A stretch of DNA of 64,000 bases from Antennarius striatus (lineage: Eukaryota; Chordata; Actinopteri; Lophiiformes; Antennariidae), in assembly GCF_040054535.1 (NCBI RefSeq), contig NC_090781.1:3912501-3976500 (forward strand), written 5' to 3'. The stretch's first letter is position 1. Every line of letters starts with the position of its first letter. Below are positions 48,027-59,429 of this stretch, piece after piece. The notes beneath the pieces are model-generated. The model saw only the letters and a list, made by a program, of their open reading frames with translations. It searched no databases and was not told the origin of the DNA. Made by a program: the position numbers and the translations under genes.

Positions 48027-50186
48027 TCATTGTGAGAACTGTTCACCAGGGGGCAGACGCTGGCGATTCGGGACGGGCGAACCTTGGTTGGAGTCCACTG
48101 GGCGGCGCTGTTGGTACTGCTGCCGATCTAGAGACTGCCACCGTCCCATGTCTCTGCCACGTCCACGAGGGCGTTGGAATCCACGACCACGCCCCCTAGG
48201 TGGGGGCCTCTCGGGGCAATCTTTGACCCAATGACCTTCTCTGCCACAGCGGAAACATACGTAACGTTGAGTGTCAGCCCCACCCCAAGATCGTGGCCCC
48301 GACTGATACATCATTCTATCTGCATCATCAGGTGGAAGAGCAGAGGCAGGAGAGGAAACAGAGTCCTCTTTCTTCTTGATGTCCTGGATCTGCATGACGG
48401 TCAATTGAGAAACAGCAGTTTGATGTTTTTCTACCTTAGTATCTTTTTCTTTGGCATGTCTCCTCAGAAAGTGTCTCAGGCAGGAACACCACCGGTCATC
48501 CGTCATTTCAGCCAGATCTGGTATGTTTTCCATGGCGGTAACCACTGTTTTGGGAATCCCCTTCAAAATGGAAGCTCGAAAGACTGAGTCATGGAAAGGC
48601 GAGGTATTATGTAGAAAACCTGTTTTAATGTGATATTCAGTTTTGGCCCGATCAACGTAAGTAGTCGCGTCCTCTCCAACTTTTGGAGTGAACACCATGT
48701 CATGGACAGCACACAGAGGCAAAGGGAAATGTGCGTTAAGACCTACGTCAATGCGGTCCAAATTTTCGTGGTCTAGAGGTTCATCTTTAGCCATACGACC
48801 CACCCCTGTTTCCTCTAGAACCTGTGGTAAGATAGACAAAGGACATACTTTAGTTAAAATCATTTGCATGTCACCACCACACAAGTCGTGGCCCATAGCC
48901 TGACGCTGCACGGATGCAAACCAATTGCGTCCCCCCGATGAAATAGGTGGCAATGTCTGAAGCATGGCATTGAGATCTGCTGCAGGGAAAGGGCGGTAGA
49001 CGGCAACACGCCGTCCGGAGTTGGGGTCCACTGTATCCATCAATGGAGCTTGTACAGCGGCTCTGGATCGAGTCACAGGTCCCTCTGAGGTGGGCTGACA
49101 GGGAGGCGGGGTTGGAGGCCGGGGAGGGAGAGAAGGGAGGGGAAGAGCGGAGACGGGAGGTTCCGCTGCTGGAGGCCGGGGAGGGAGAGAAGGGAGGGGA
49201 AGAGCGGAGACGGGAGGTTCCGCTGCTGGAGGCCGGGGAGGGAGAGAAGGGAGGGGAAGAGCGGAGACGGGAGGTTCCACTCGGGAAGAGAGGCGACAGA
49301 GCTGTTCCTGAAGTGCAGCCACCTGTTTCTGTAAAGTGGAATGTTGTTCGTTGTCAAATGATACCTCATGATGTTTGAGTGACGTCTTGAAGTGTTCCTC
49401 CGCTTCTTGTTCTGCTTGTAGGACCCTCTGACGGAGTTCGTCTCTGACGCTGCGGGAGGCATTCCCTCTGCGCAGCAGCTCCGTCTTGAACTCACTCAGG
49501 GCAAGCCTCAGGTCCGGATAAGTTTTACTGGTCCTGAGGATTTCTTCAAACTCATCTTTAAGCTGTTTGTTAGCTCGTTCACAGGGCGCGGCCATGATTC
49601 TGACATGTTCCGGTACCACTTTACCTTCAGTCGCGGGTGTGGGCGCGGATGGGGCGGTCTGATCCATGTGCAGTTTCCCGCTGGTGATGTTCCAGACTGG
49701 TGTCTGGAAGTATAGTGACGGCGGGTCTGGTTTGGTCTGAGTCAGAGTCAGAGTCTGTTGTAATTCTGCATAAGGATTACTGGCAAACGGGTTAGTTTTG
49801 GAAAAAACAGATGCAAAATTCTCCCCCAGATAAGGAGGCGGGTCAGGATTATTCCAAGCACACTTTTCTTTGACCTCTTGTCTACTTACTCTGACTGATC
49901 CTCCCATTGACAGCAATCGTACATGTGACTTAACTTTTTCCACCTTTACATATGACTCTCGTGCCCGCCTTCCTGGAATACTGATTCTATTTGTTGCAGA
50001 GACAGTTGTGGCCAGTACATTTAACTTTTTAATGCATGCTTTTTCAACCTCTTTCATCAGTAAGACGAATGATTTTTTGGATGTTAGCGGTGGTAACCAT
50101 CCTTTTTTACAGCAATCTTCAAACCAATCTTTCATTTCAGACTCCGTCTTACTGCGGATCTTTGTGGGCAGTCCCTCGGATGCCAC
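48027..50186 (-). CDS. gag: Retroviral Gag polyprotein
   Basis: An open frame of 719 codons (48027-50186). It contains a PPPY late-domain motif (about 116-119), a helical region, a proline-rich stretch made of three 19-residue repeats, a capsid region, and one nucleocapsid zinc knuckle of CX2CX4HX4C form at 644-657, followed by an RG-rich tail. It ends in TGA at 48027-48029, in frame with pol. The first codon of this open stretch is GTG, not ATG; the first in-frame ATG is at 50135. The frame is open upstream to 50279 without an ATG, while a start in another frame lies at 50290 (see 50186-50290). The N-terminus is therefore unresolved and possibly broken. Confidence 0.88.
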   Translation of the reverse strand: MASEGLPTKIRSKTESEMKDWFEDCCKKGWLPPLTSKKSFVLLMKEVEKACIKKLNVLATTVSATNRISIPGRRARESYVKVEKVKSHVRLLSMGGSVRVSRQEVKEKCAWNNPDPPPYLGENFASVFSKTNPFASNPYAELQQTLTLTQTKPDPPSLYFQTPVWNITSGKLHMDQTAPSAPTPATEGKVVPEHVRIMAAPCERANKQLKDEFEEILRTSKTYPDLRLALSEFKTELLRRGNASRSVRDELRQRVLQAEQEAEEHFKTSLKHHEVSFDNEQHSTLQKQVAALQEQLCRLSSRVEPPVSALPLPSLPPRPPAAEPPVSALPLPSLPPRPPAAEPPVSALPLPSLPPRPPTPPPCQPTSEGPVTRSRAAVQAPLMDTVDPNSGRRVAVYRPFPAADLNAMLQTLPPISSGGRNWFASVQRQAMGHDLCGGDMQMILTKVCPLSILPQVLEETGVGRMAKDEPLDHENLDRIDVGLNAHFPLPLCAVHDMVFTPKVGEDATTYVDRAKTEYHIKTGFLHNTSPFHDSVFRASILKGIPKTVVTAMENIPDLAEMTDDRWCSCLRHFLRRHAKEKDTKVEKHQTAVSQLTVMQIQDIKKKEDSVSSPASALPPDDADRMMYQSGPRSWGGADTQRYVCFRCGREGHWVKDCPERPPPRGRGRGFQRPRGRGRDMGRWQSLDRQQYQQRRPVDSNQGSPVPNRQRLPPGEQFSQ
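49114..49284. repeat. Three 57-bp tandem repeats in gag
   Basis: Units start at 49114, 49171 and 49228 (ggaggccggggagggagaga...). They are nearly identical and preserve frame, giving three 19-aa proline-rich repeats between matrix-like and capsid regions. Confidence 0.95.
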
Positions 50187-50290
50187 TAAAATAGCAATTT
50201 TGCTTGATTTTCTAATGGTGCACCATCTGGGTCGTCTGGAATTAAGTTCCAGTTGAACCAGTCTGTTTCCCGATCGAATTCACCTTCCAT
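50186..50290 (-). other. Short ATG-initiated frame at the expected gag start
   Basis: ATG at 50290-50288 opens 34 codons ending in TAG at 50188-50186. It is acidic, lacks unusual codons, and lies one frame off and overlapping the beginning of the long gag frame. This is the pattern left by a one-base indel near the gag start. I have not attempted to reconstruct it. Confidence 0.5.
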
Positions 50291-50926
50291 TGTAAATTCT
50301 ATTAGGCCTTTTCCCAATTTAGTTAAGAAAATTCGGCGTCGTTTCCTCCGAGAACCTCAACACGGAACTCAGTATCACTCGACCCACGATCCCGGATCGT
50401 TTCACTAATATTCCCAGACGGGCGTCCCAGACGCAAAATCTCTAGCGCGCAGGATGTCCCAGACAATCCTCTCAGTCTACTCAGTTATGGAAGAATTTAC
50501 CAGACGTTTTTAGCCAATAGTTTGCTTTAACCTCTACAGCCTAATGTCATCAGCTGGGGCAACCCCACAAACTCTTTGAGCGACCGCAGCATTAAAACAA
50601 CTAGGTTTGAACGTCTGTAAACCTAGTTGAGTGTTCTTACTGTAAGAATAATTTAGGTGTAAGAACCACCAGACGCTGACACAAAGTATAATTAAAAGAC
50701 CGATCAATCCAAACAGCGTCCGGTTTGACATTCACAAAAAGACGTCTATTAAATCAAATCACTGGTGTTCGAGTCAATGATTCTAGAACGTTTTCCAAAT
50801 AGGGAAAGACAGATTTTAACCTTATACTGACAGGCAGAGACAAGGCCCTAAGAGGCAAAGTTCCTCTTACCTTACAAGTCGGGGTACCCTTTGGAGTTGT
50901 CTCTGTCCGGCAGGAGTCCAGCCAAG
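50291..50926 (-). promoter_or_regulatory. Retroviral leader between primer site and gag
   Basis: About 640 bases without a long frame, where the packaging signal and the splice donor for env would lie. I could not pick a donor with confidence. Confidence 0.6.
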
Positions 50927-50944
50927 ATCACGTCGGGGTCACCA
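50927..50944 (-). promoter_or_regulatory. Primer-binding site for tRNA-Trp
   Basis: The sense strand reads TGGTGACCCCGACGTGAT starting two bases after the 5' LTR. The 18 bases are complementary to the 3' end of vertebrate tRNA-Trp including CCA, the same primer used by avian sarcoma-leukosis viruses. Confidence 0.9.
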
Positions 50945-50946
50945 AA

Positions 50947-51706
50947 TGTTGAAGTGGAGCCAAATAATATGGTCCTAAAGACCCTTGGTCCTCCAGCTTC
51001 GTGTTCGTTTTCTCTTGGTTGTGGACAATTTCTGAACAGAGTTAAATAAACAAAACACTCAGTGAAATGTCGAAGCTTCAAAGTTTATTTTTCAATTGCA
51101 AAGAGAATATTCTCGGCACTTTGTCTCATGGGAGATTACTTCCTGCAGAGTGCGAGGATGCACTTGCAGCACATGGATTTTATGCACATCAGAAGGCGGG
51201 GTTCACCTGGTATCACAACAGCTGCAAGATAGCAGGCAAGACAGTGGGTTACATTCAGGTGATGTCATGGTGCGCCAATTATCTGAGAAGAAAGAGGAAG
51301 ACGGCCTTGCAGACGGCCTGGCAAGAGGTGATAAGCAGACAGGTCATGAAAACTATCGTAGCTATACGCCAATTATCTAAGAAGATATACGCCAGTTATC
51401 AGAGAAGAAAGCGGAAGACGGCCTTGCAAGAGTTTCTGCTCGACTAGCTGTGCAATTATCTAAGAAGATATACGCCAATTATCAGAGAAGAAAGCGGAAG
51501 ACGGCCTTGCAAGAGTTTCTGCTCGACTAGCTGTGCAAGCAATTTAGCATAAGTCAGCAGTTCTAACTGTCACGTGATGTGACCTAAGATGAACTTTAAG
51601 CTCAGTAACTTTCCACATAAAAAGATATAATTCCAACATAACATAAAAAGATATAATTCCAACATAACATAAAAAGATATAATTATAAAAAGATATAATT
51701 CCAACA
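50947..51706 (-). repeat. 5' LTR of the endogenous retrovirus
   Basis: 760 bp, identical by eye to 40900-41659, including the 83-bp tandem duplication at 51372-51538, the TATA-like element and AATAAA. Confidence 0.95.
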
Positions 51707-51710
51707 TCCT

Positions 51711-52074
51711 GAATCATGACTCAAAGCTGAGGATCATAGAAGAAGAAGAAAAAGACAAAGAAGAAACTTTAATGTCATAATACAATTTTAAAATCATACA
51801 ACAAAATTGCAAGGTCAGATGGCCACTTGTGCGTGCTTGCCACTGTTGGCCAACCAGACCTAAGGGGTCCTCACATGCATGATTTTCATGATGTTGGGGG
51901 TAAACCGGAGAACCCGGAGGAAACCCATTCAGACACAGAGAGAACATGCAAACTGTACACAGAAAGGTCATGTTGGAAATGCTGGGGTTTGAACCCATGA
52001 CCTACTTGCTTTGAAGCAACAGTGCTATGCCACCACTATGCCACCAAGCCGTGTTAGGTGAGGTGAGTAGGTGA
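51711..52074 (-). mobile_element. Dispersed fish repeat inserted in the split LINE
   Basis: The first 30 bases continue the interrupted LINE (gaatcatgactcaaagctga). From about 51740 to 52070 there is a repeat with aaccggagaacccggaggaa and gggtttgaacccatgaccta, the common fish repeat also seen near 32285. It separates two parts of the same LINE copy. Confidence 0.65.
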
Positions 52075-52565
52075 AAAGGAATGTAGACTGACTGGTAAAT
52101 TGAGAGCTTCATCTTATGACTCAGTTCTTTCTTTACACGACAAACCTATACAATGAGAACATCACTGCAGAGGCCGCACCAATCTTTCTGTCAGTCCCAT
52201 GTTCCATCCTTCATTTGCTAGTGAACAAGACCCCAAGATATATAAACTCTACTTGGGACAAAGACTCCCACTGACCTGGAGAGGGCTGAGCACTTTTTTC
52301 TGGCTGAGAACCATGACTTTGGATTTGGAGGTGCTGATCATCATCCCATTGGCATTGCAGCTGCAAACCACCCCAGTGCATGCTGAAGGTCCAGGTTTGA
52401 TGAGGCCAATAGGACAATGACATCTGCAAAAAGGAAGCGATGAAGTCCTTTGGTCCCGAAAGCAGACTCATTCTGGATCCTGGCTGCTCCTACAAATTCT
52501 GTCCATAATCCATAATCCAAAGATTATGAAAAGTACAAACACCCTGCTGAAGTCCAACATTACGT
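52075..52565 (-). mobile_element. RTE-like LINE, 5' half of the split copy
   Basis: Minus-strand translation gives [21 protein letters not shown] and VEFIYLGVLFTSK, corresponding to the region around and after the FADD motif of the copy at 27050-30106. It ends abruptly at the L2-like element that begins at about 52575. Confidence 0.85.
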
Positions 52566-52574
52566 ACTGCTAGT

Positions 52575-53760
52575 AATCAATCAATCAATCAAGTTTTATT
52601 AATAAAGTGCTTAATCATGGCAACAGACATTTCAAAGCGTTTTAACAGAGAGAAAGCCCCAACAGAACCCCCTAGAGCAACCATAAACTACAGCGGCGGG
52701 GAAAAATTTCCTCATTGAGGACGAAACTCTGGACAGGACCAAGACTCTTTTGGGCGGCCATCGGCCTTGGCTGGTTGGGTGGAAAAGAAATACAATGAAG
52801 ATAAGGACAGGGTAAGCGAAAGAGAGAGACAGGGAGAGGGAGTGGCAGATAGGCCAGATAGAGTCTGTGTCTTTATGGTTATAGTTCGGAGATTTGATGC
52901 AGGCACAGAAGTGGGGAAAGTCAGGTTAAGCTTTTGAAAAAGAAATATTTTAAGTCTAGTCTTAATAATGAGAGGATATGTACGTCCCGAACCGAGGTAG
53001 GGAGGTGGTTCCACAACAGAGGGGCTTGATAGGAAAGGCTCTAGCCCCTGTCCTACATTTGTATATGCTAGGAACCATCAGTAGGCCAGGATGTTGAGAG
53101 CTCTAGATGGCTTATGTGGAACTAAATGTTCCTTCAGATAGATCGTGATGCCATCCAAGACAATAACGTCACTGAGCACTACCTCCTTAATGGCTTTTGG
53201 GCCGAGCACAATGACCTCAGTTTTACCAGAATTTAGATGCAAAAAGTTATTGGTCATTCAATTTTTAATCTCTTTGATACACTCCTGTAATTTGCCCAAC
53301 TGACTGGCTTCATTAGGTTTAATTGACAGACACAATTGCGTGTCATCAGCCTAATAATGGAAGTTGATGGAGTTTTTCCTTATCAAATTACCTAGAGGAA
53401 GCATGTATAAGATAAACAATATTGGAAAAAAACTGAGCCTTGAAGAACTCCATAGCTAACCTCTGTAGACTGGGAGGAGTCATTATTGACGTTAGAAGGT
53501 CGTTGCTTATCTTGACAAGTGCTTTTTCCGTACTTTGATGTTCCCTAAAACCTGACGGGAGATTCTCAAATAAACTGTTGGATTTAAGGAAATCAACATA
53601 ACTGATTAGTGACTTTTTTCTCCAAGATCTTAGATAAAAATGGGAGATTTGATTATGGTCGATAATTATTTAGAACAGCAGGGTCCAGGTTAGGTTTTTT
53701 GAGAAGGGGCTTGATTACAGCTACTTTAAAAGAACGTAGTACTTTCATGTGTAATGTGAA
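52575..53760 (-). mobile_element. L2/Maui-like LINE fragment
   Basis: The 3' end on the minus strand is a TGAT array (52575-52590). Untranslated sequence follows (cattgaggacgaaactctgg in plus orientation), then reverse transcriptase remnants: an ADDTQLCLSIKPNEASQL segment near 53300 and VIKPLLKKPNLDPAVLNNYR near 53690. Several stops and indels. Related fragments: 59430-59525 and 61180-62060. Confidence 0.8.
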
Positions 53761-53984
53761 CCAAACTCCGGCTTCAGTTGTACAGGGATTGGACAGCGCT
53801 CGACGTTTAATGGCCAGCCTAGACAGCCTGTTTTCAGTAGAGATAAAATGAATGATATTAGACAGCTAATATGTGGCAATACATTTTAAATACATTATAG
53901 TTGGACATCCAGCTACTGTGTGAAATTAATTAAAAAGAATACAATACGGGACCTTTAACTCATGGTGTTTATGCCCTTGTCGCT

Positions 53985-54300
53985 CTTATGATACTGCTGC
54001 ATCCGCCTGTTGCGGGGTGCTGGAGCCTATCCCAGATGACCAGGGACATGAGGCAGGGGACACTCTGGATGCGACGCCAGTGCACCATGGAGCCACATAG
54101 AGACAAACACACACTCACACCTACGGGCAATTTGAAGCCTGAAGTGTATGTTTTTTGGGGTGGAGGGAAGCCGGAGAACTTGGAGGGAGCCCACAGACAT
54201 GGGGGGAACATGCAGGTTCTGCACAGGGCGGGGCTCGAACCGGGAGCCGCCTTGCTGTGCAGCGACAGCGCAACCCACTGTGTCACCATGTCGCCCTCGC
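53985..54300. repeat. Dispersed fish repeat
   Basis: gagcctatcccagatgacca, then gaacatgcaggttctgcaca and gggctcgaaccgggagccgc. Shorter pieces occur near 900-1010, 34960 and 59220. No coding capacity. Confidence 0.65.
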
Positions 54301-57300
54301 TCTTATGCTTCACATAATAAACCAACCTTTGTGCTGCTGATCTTTGTGATGGTCATCCAAATAACATTTTATTTCTGTTCATGTTCAAAAACCTTAAACA
54401 GTATGGATCGTCCTGCCCCTTAAAAAACCACAAACACTGAGACATCAAACGCTTTAGTAATGTGACAGATATGACACTTTAGCATGAATCGGTAGCTCCT
54501 AATGCTGTCAGATTTCATTAAACTTTTTTTAATCCATACCAACAGTTTGGCCGACACAACATCCAATTACATACATGTTGCATCAAAGCGTTTTCGATGG
54601 TGCGTGGATAAAACTGTGCAGACCTCCTACTGCTTTCTTTGGGTAGCATAATTTCTGTCTGTCTGTCAAAACACTGGACAAGGCAGTCCTACCACTCTGA
54701 TTTATGAACCAATGATACAAAATCTTGGCAAATGATTTCTTATTTAATTTGATTTTGACAGACAAATGATATCAGACCTCCCAGGTTGTAATGACCAGCA
54801 GAACAATGCTTTATTTGTGTGATTAATGGGTCAAAATAGAGTCAGTCTGTAGCAGACATGATGTAGAGTGACCTGGAATTTCCAGTTAGGTTTTATATTT
54901 CATGATAGTTCAGCATCTGACCTCATTAGTAAATTACCCATTGTTTTACAGCATATGCACACAAAATAGCCTTGTGCTTAATTAAATGTTCATTTATTCA
55001 GCACATGATTTTAACTGATTCTCTATGAGCAAAAACCCAAACTTTTTATGTTAATGGCTTCTCTTTTCACTCTGCTATAAATACTTGCACATTTTGTACC
55101 AATCATTCCCCATATCTTGTTTTTGAGTCAACCCTCGTTCACTCTGTAACAAACTCCCACTGCCTCCTAGAAGTGAGCATTCTTAACAGATCGGGCTTCA
55201 GAGGCTGAGATCACCAATTAGAACATGTAAGACCACTCAGAATGCACCACTGGGGTGAAGAGTATGACGGAGAAAGGCCAACAGTTAAAAACAGTAATAA
55301 AGATTTTACCAGTTTTAGCTTTAGGATTAGGATTTGGATTAGGGTTAGGATTAGGGATCTGTGCAAATCTGTCATAACTGCCCATGAAGCTCCTATTGGA
55401 GGTGATAACAACAGGTATCAGCTACATCCATGGACACTGGATTCACTGATATGTATAAGATTATCATCGACATTCATGTCGCACCATGTGCCCTGATCAT
55501 GGGAATCCTCCTTTCCAGGATATAGACACAGAATCACTGTTATTATAACAGCTTTGGACAACTGACAGCACAAGAGCGCCAGTGCCCCTCTTGCCTCAGA
55601 CTTGGATCCAACCATAATACATGAATATGAGTGTTTGTCAGAGGCATGAATGTCAGAATGAGAAGAGAATAAATAAATGTGTTCAAGTATGCCAAGTGAT
55701 AATCCTCCTGAGATTATCTAGAGCCTCTTTCTAGTATGATGCAAGATATTTCCATGATTCTCTGTGTGTGTGTGTGTGGTATCAGTCATGAGATACATTT
55801 ACTTCTCTGCTTACCAAAAGTCCAAAAATATTGGCTCCATTACACATTAGCCATTTTGTATTTGGTTTCTTCTTAGAAATGTTCTTGAGAAGGAGACATA
55901 AAGTGCCATCATGGTTTGAATTTATTAAGTGATGCTAATCTCCTCCATCCAAATATATAAATGTCACTATAATCCAAAGGTACATTTCTCTCTTTGTTAG
56001 TGCTGAAATATGTAGAGAGTGAAAGGTCATGCATTGTCACGGAACAGCTTGTCCACTGATTAGATATTTTTATGAAATCGATGTGCAATTGATGTGCAAT
56101 GCTTTCATCTCATTTTATTTTCAAAGCTTATTTTTCTTTGGGGGAATTCCTGTTGAGTTCATGTACAAAAAAATAGATTGTCTTTGTGTCTGAGACTGTT
56201 GTTTCATTGATAGTTAATTGTTTGTCTTAAGTTATTCAGTTGTATTCCTTCATTGCATCCAGAGCAGCTTTCATTTTATCTTTGACAGACAGTCTTTGTT
56301 GAGGGAGACATTGCCAGAAAATGAGTCAGTTGTGGCTCCAAGACTAGCCATTAAGTGATTTACAGACTTGCTGGATGTTAAACTGAGATAGAATCTTTTA
56401 TGTTATCTCAAAATATGGAAAAACATATTTCATGCAAGATTCACAGGGACCCCTGACCTATGGATACTCATTATAGATAAAGGCTGAAGGTTTATTATCT
56501 CCAGAGGCGACATGCTGTATCAGAAATTACAAAACAGGTAATTTAATTTGAACTGAGTGATCATAAATGATATTTTTCTAAATGTTCAGAAAAGATGTTT
56601 GAAGATAAAATCAGTTGTTACAGGAAAAACATACATTCTTGTACCATCATACGCATTCAGGCCATCACATGTGATAAATAACAGAGCGTATGATTTCTTG
56701 ACCAGACAGTGATTATCATTGATGTCTCTGGATTTTTGGTCTTTTTCATTAACATCAAAAGCATAAATCAGAGGGATTATTGTCTTATTTTGAAATACAA
56801 AACAAAACACATATGGCATACAGTATGTTGTCTAGTGAATTAGTAGAAGCACCACCAGATGTGTAGGTCTAGCTCCACGCAAGTAAGTGGAAATACTATA
56901 TAAATCTAATTCTAATTAAATCTGATAATCTATCAATCAAATTCATTATTATTATTTACATTTAGCAGTCTTTAGTATGGAAGTGACAATATTAAAACAA
57001 ACCAAAAAAATAACCAGAGACGCAGGCTCGGTCCCAGCAGTGTCCCAGGTCAACGGCACTGATTTTATCAGATAAAAAGACTGGGAGAAAGAACCACTGC
57101 AGAGCTGCAGTACCAGGCCGGCCCGACAGCTGAGATATCTGTACTCCAGCCGGCTAATAATACATAAGTCAAAAGCTGGTGTCTATTAATTTTCTATTCC
57201 TACTGCTGTCTCGGCTTTCCCCTGATTGGCTTTAGGTGATTTTAAACAGGACCCCTGCCAGTTATCAAAAATCAAAGACAGCAATGGCATCCAGCTGGAG

Positions 57301-59429
57301 AGACAGTGATGACAGGAATAATTACATTGTCACTGAAAAACCTCCAACTGCATTCCTGGACATGATTTTGGAAATGACTTAAGTTAGCGTGACGCTACAA
57401 CAGCATATTTAGCAGTGGTCTTGTTTAATGATACATCTTGTGCTTCATCTCCTACACTGCCATAGTTCTGCACAACTTGTTTATGCAATCAGAGTCTTTT
57501 GTACTGTTTGACGGTGATGTACTTTCTGATCAAAAATTGGACAGAATTCACACAAAACTAATATCCTAGTGTGTTTTTACTTTTGAAATAATAAATCCTC
57601 AACCGATGTGGCAATCTGGACCTATCCAGTTCGACACATCTTGAATCCCACCGATCTACGGTAACAAAGTTTTCATTTCTTATTGAAAATGCAAACCAGA
57701 ATCAAAAATTGAATTCCTGATTTGACCCCAGCCAAGATATATCGTAATTCATATATACTTAAAATAAAAATTAAAAAATCCCTTTGAGATGAAATTGTAG
57801 GCCATTTTTATTCATTTAGGGGAAAACACGTCCACAGATTTCCTAGTTTTAGAAGATAGAGTTCTGTGTTGCAAAATTTAAAGGTGGTCAAAAATCTCAG
57901 CAGCTCTTTACTTTAACGATGTCTTAATAAAGTTAAACTGTTTAACATTTTACTGGATCAAAATACTTAATACTTCTGCGTACCAATATTATCGTGAATC
58001 TGATGAATCTTTTAATTTTCTTAGACACCAGCTAAACATCCCATAAAAATAGTCACTGTCTTTAAAGCAGTGTAATGTGTGCTGCCTGTTGCATCATCCA
58101 CTTATAAACAATACAGTTAACTTTCTAATTGAAAAAACCCATAGTTACGTACAAAACTGGCACATCCTGGGCAACTCTTTGTTCACATTTCCCCCGTCAT
58201 TCCCTCGTGGGTGAGCACAGCTGCTTCTCAACAAGTGAATGTGAGGCACTGGAGGAGAACTAGAGTAACAGACAGAGGCAGTATGTATTTGTTGCCTGAA
58301 TTCTGACCGAGCTGGAAGTAGTTACTCAGCTCATATGCAGAGCAATAATTTCAAAAACCCTCTCTGAGCATGATCAGTGCACATATCAAAGTCATTACGT
58401 AGTGGTTTTGCCCCATTACGTATCCATATGCTCATGCCAAGAGCCTCAATCAAAAATTTATAGGCCAGCTTATATGAATGTTACATCTGCAACAATAAGC
58501 CAAAGGGATTGTCAGGAAAAAGCCTCTGCTGTCGAAACATACGGTACATCTGTTTCATAGTAGACTATTTCATGGGGAAGTATTCACTTTGCCACCCAAG
58601 CGAACAAAATTAACGTCTGCTGAAAGTGCAATGCCGGGAAGTACCGATTGAACCGTGTGCTTGGTTAAGGTTTTATTAAAGAAAAAAAACCCCCACACAG
58701 ATCAGGCATGACATCATCATGCCACAGTTACACTCTCGTTGTGGATATGAAGCGCCATTATTCAGGTTTTATCCAACAGTGTTGAGTTCAAATGGCTGGA
58801 GTGAACAGCAAGATGTGCCAACACGTTTCTGTAAACTGGACTGCTCCACCATTGCTTCAAGGAGATTGTTATGAAAGCTGACATTCAAACATTAAAAATA
58901 GTACATTTTTGAGCATTACTGGTATAATTATTTTGCAGCTATGTTCTCAAAGTGGACTTGACCATATCAGCTGTCAGGAGCTCTAGTGGACCAGACAGAG
59001 ATAAGAAGAGAGCAGGGAACTTGGTAGATCTGCTAGTCTAGGTCCAGGGCCAGTTCTGCAAGAATAACATGATCAAATTTAGGATTGATTAATGCTTACG
59101 TCAGGATCTATAATCTCCACCCTCCAACAATATCCAGATGCATCTCTTCATGTGTGCTTACACATAACTTTTACCACAACTCAACTTCCTGATTCCTCTT
59201 TTTAATTACAAGAAAAGGTGACGCAGGAGGCTGGAGTCTATCCCAGCTGACTGGGGGCGTGAAGCAGGGTACACCCCAGGTGCAACAGGTGTGAACTAAG
59301 AATAGGGCCCTGATATATATTTTTTAATGTGTTTGCATGGTATTGATTTAAATATCATGCAAACACTCTGTTGAACCTTCTGTAATAATTTACGTCCTCA
59401 TAAAAAATAGACTGGAGATGGAGTCAAAT
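54301..59429. other. Long AT-rich stretch, no gene recognised
   Basis: Five kilobases without a convincing exon or RNA gene. A degenerate TTAGGG-like run lies at about 55318-55357 (gattagggttaggattaggg), a short GT run near 55760, and a 'gagtctatcccagc' repeat fragment at 59220-59290. A GC-richer patch at 57020-57160 has no identity I can name. Confidence 0.4.

Larger units (their letters stand above)
40900..51706 (-). mobile_element. Complete endogenous retrovirus, gamma/epsilon-type
   Basis: 10,807 bp on the minus strand: 5' LTR (51706-50947), tRNA-Trp primer site, leader, gag, pol, env, polypurine tract, 3' LTR (41659-40900). The LTRs begin TGTTG and end CAACA. The 4-bp TCCT duplication lies at 40896-40899 and 51707-51710. 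Both LTRs are 760 bp and I found no difference between them, so the insertion is very recent. Gag-pol share a frame broken by one TGA; env is in another frame. I see no additional accessory gene. It interrupts an RTE-like LINE copy. Whether it produces particles cannot be judged; the gag start looks damaged. Confidence 0.95.
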
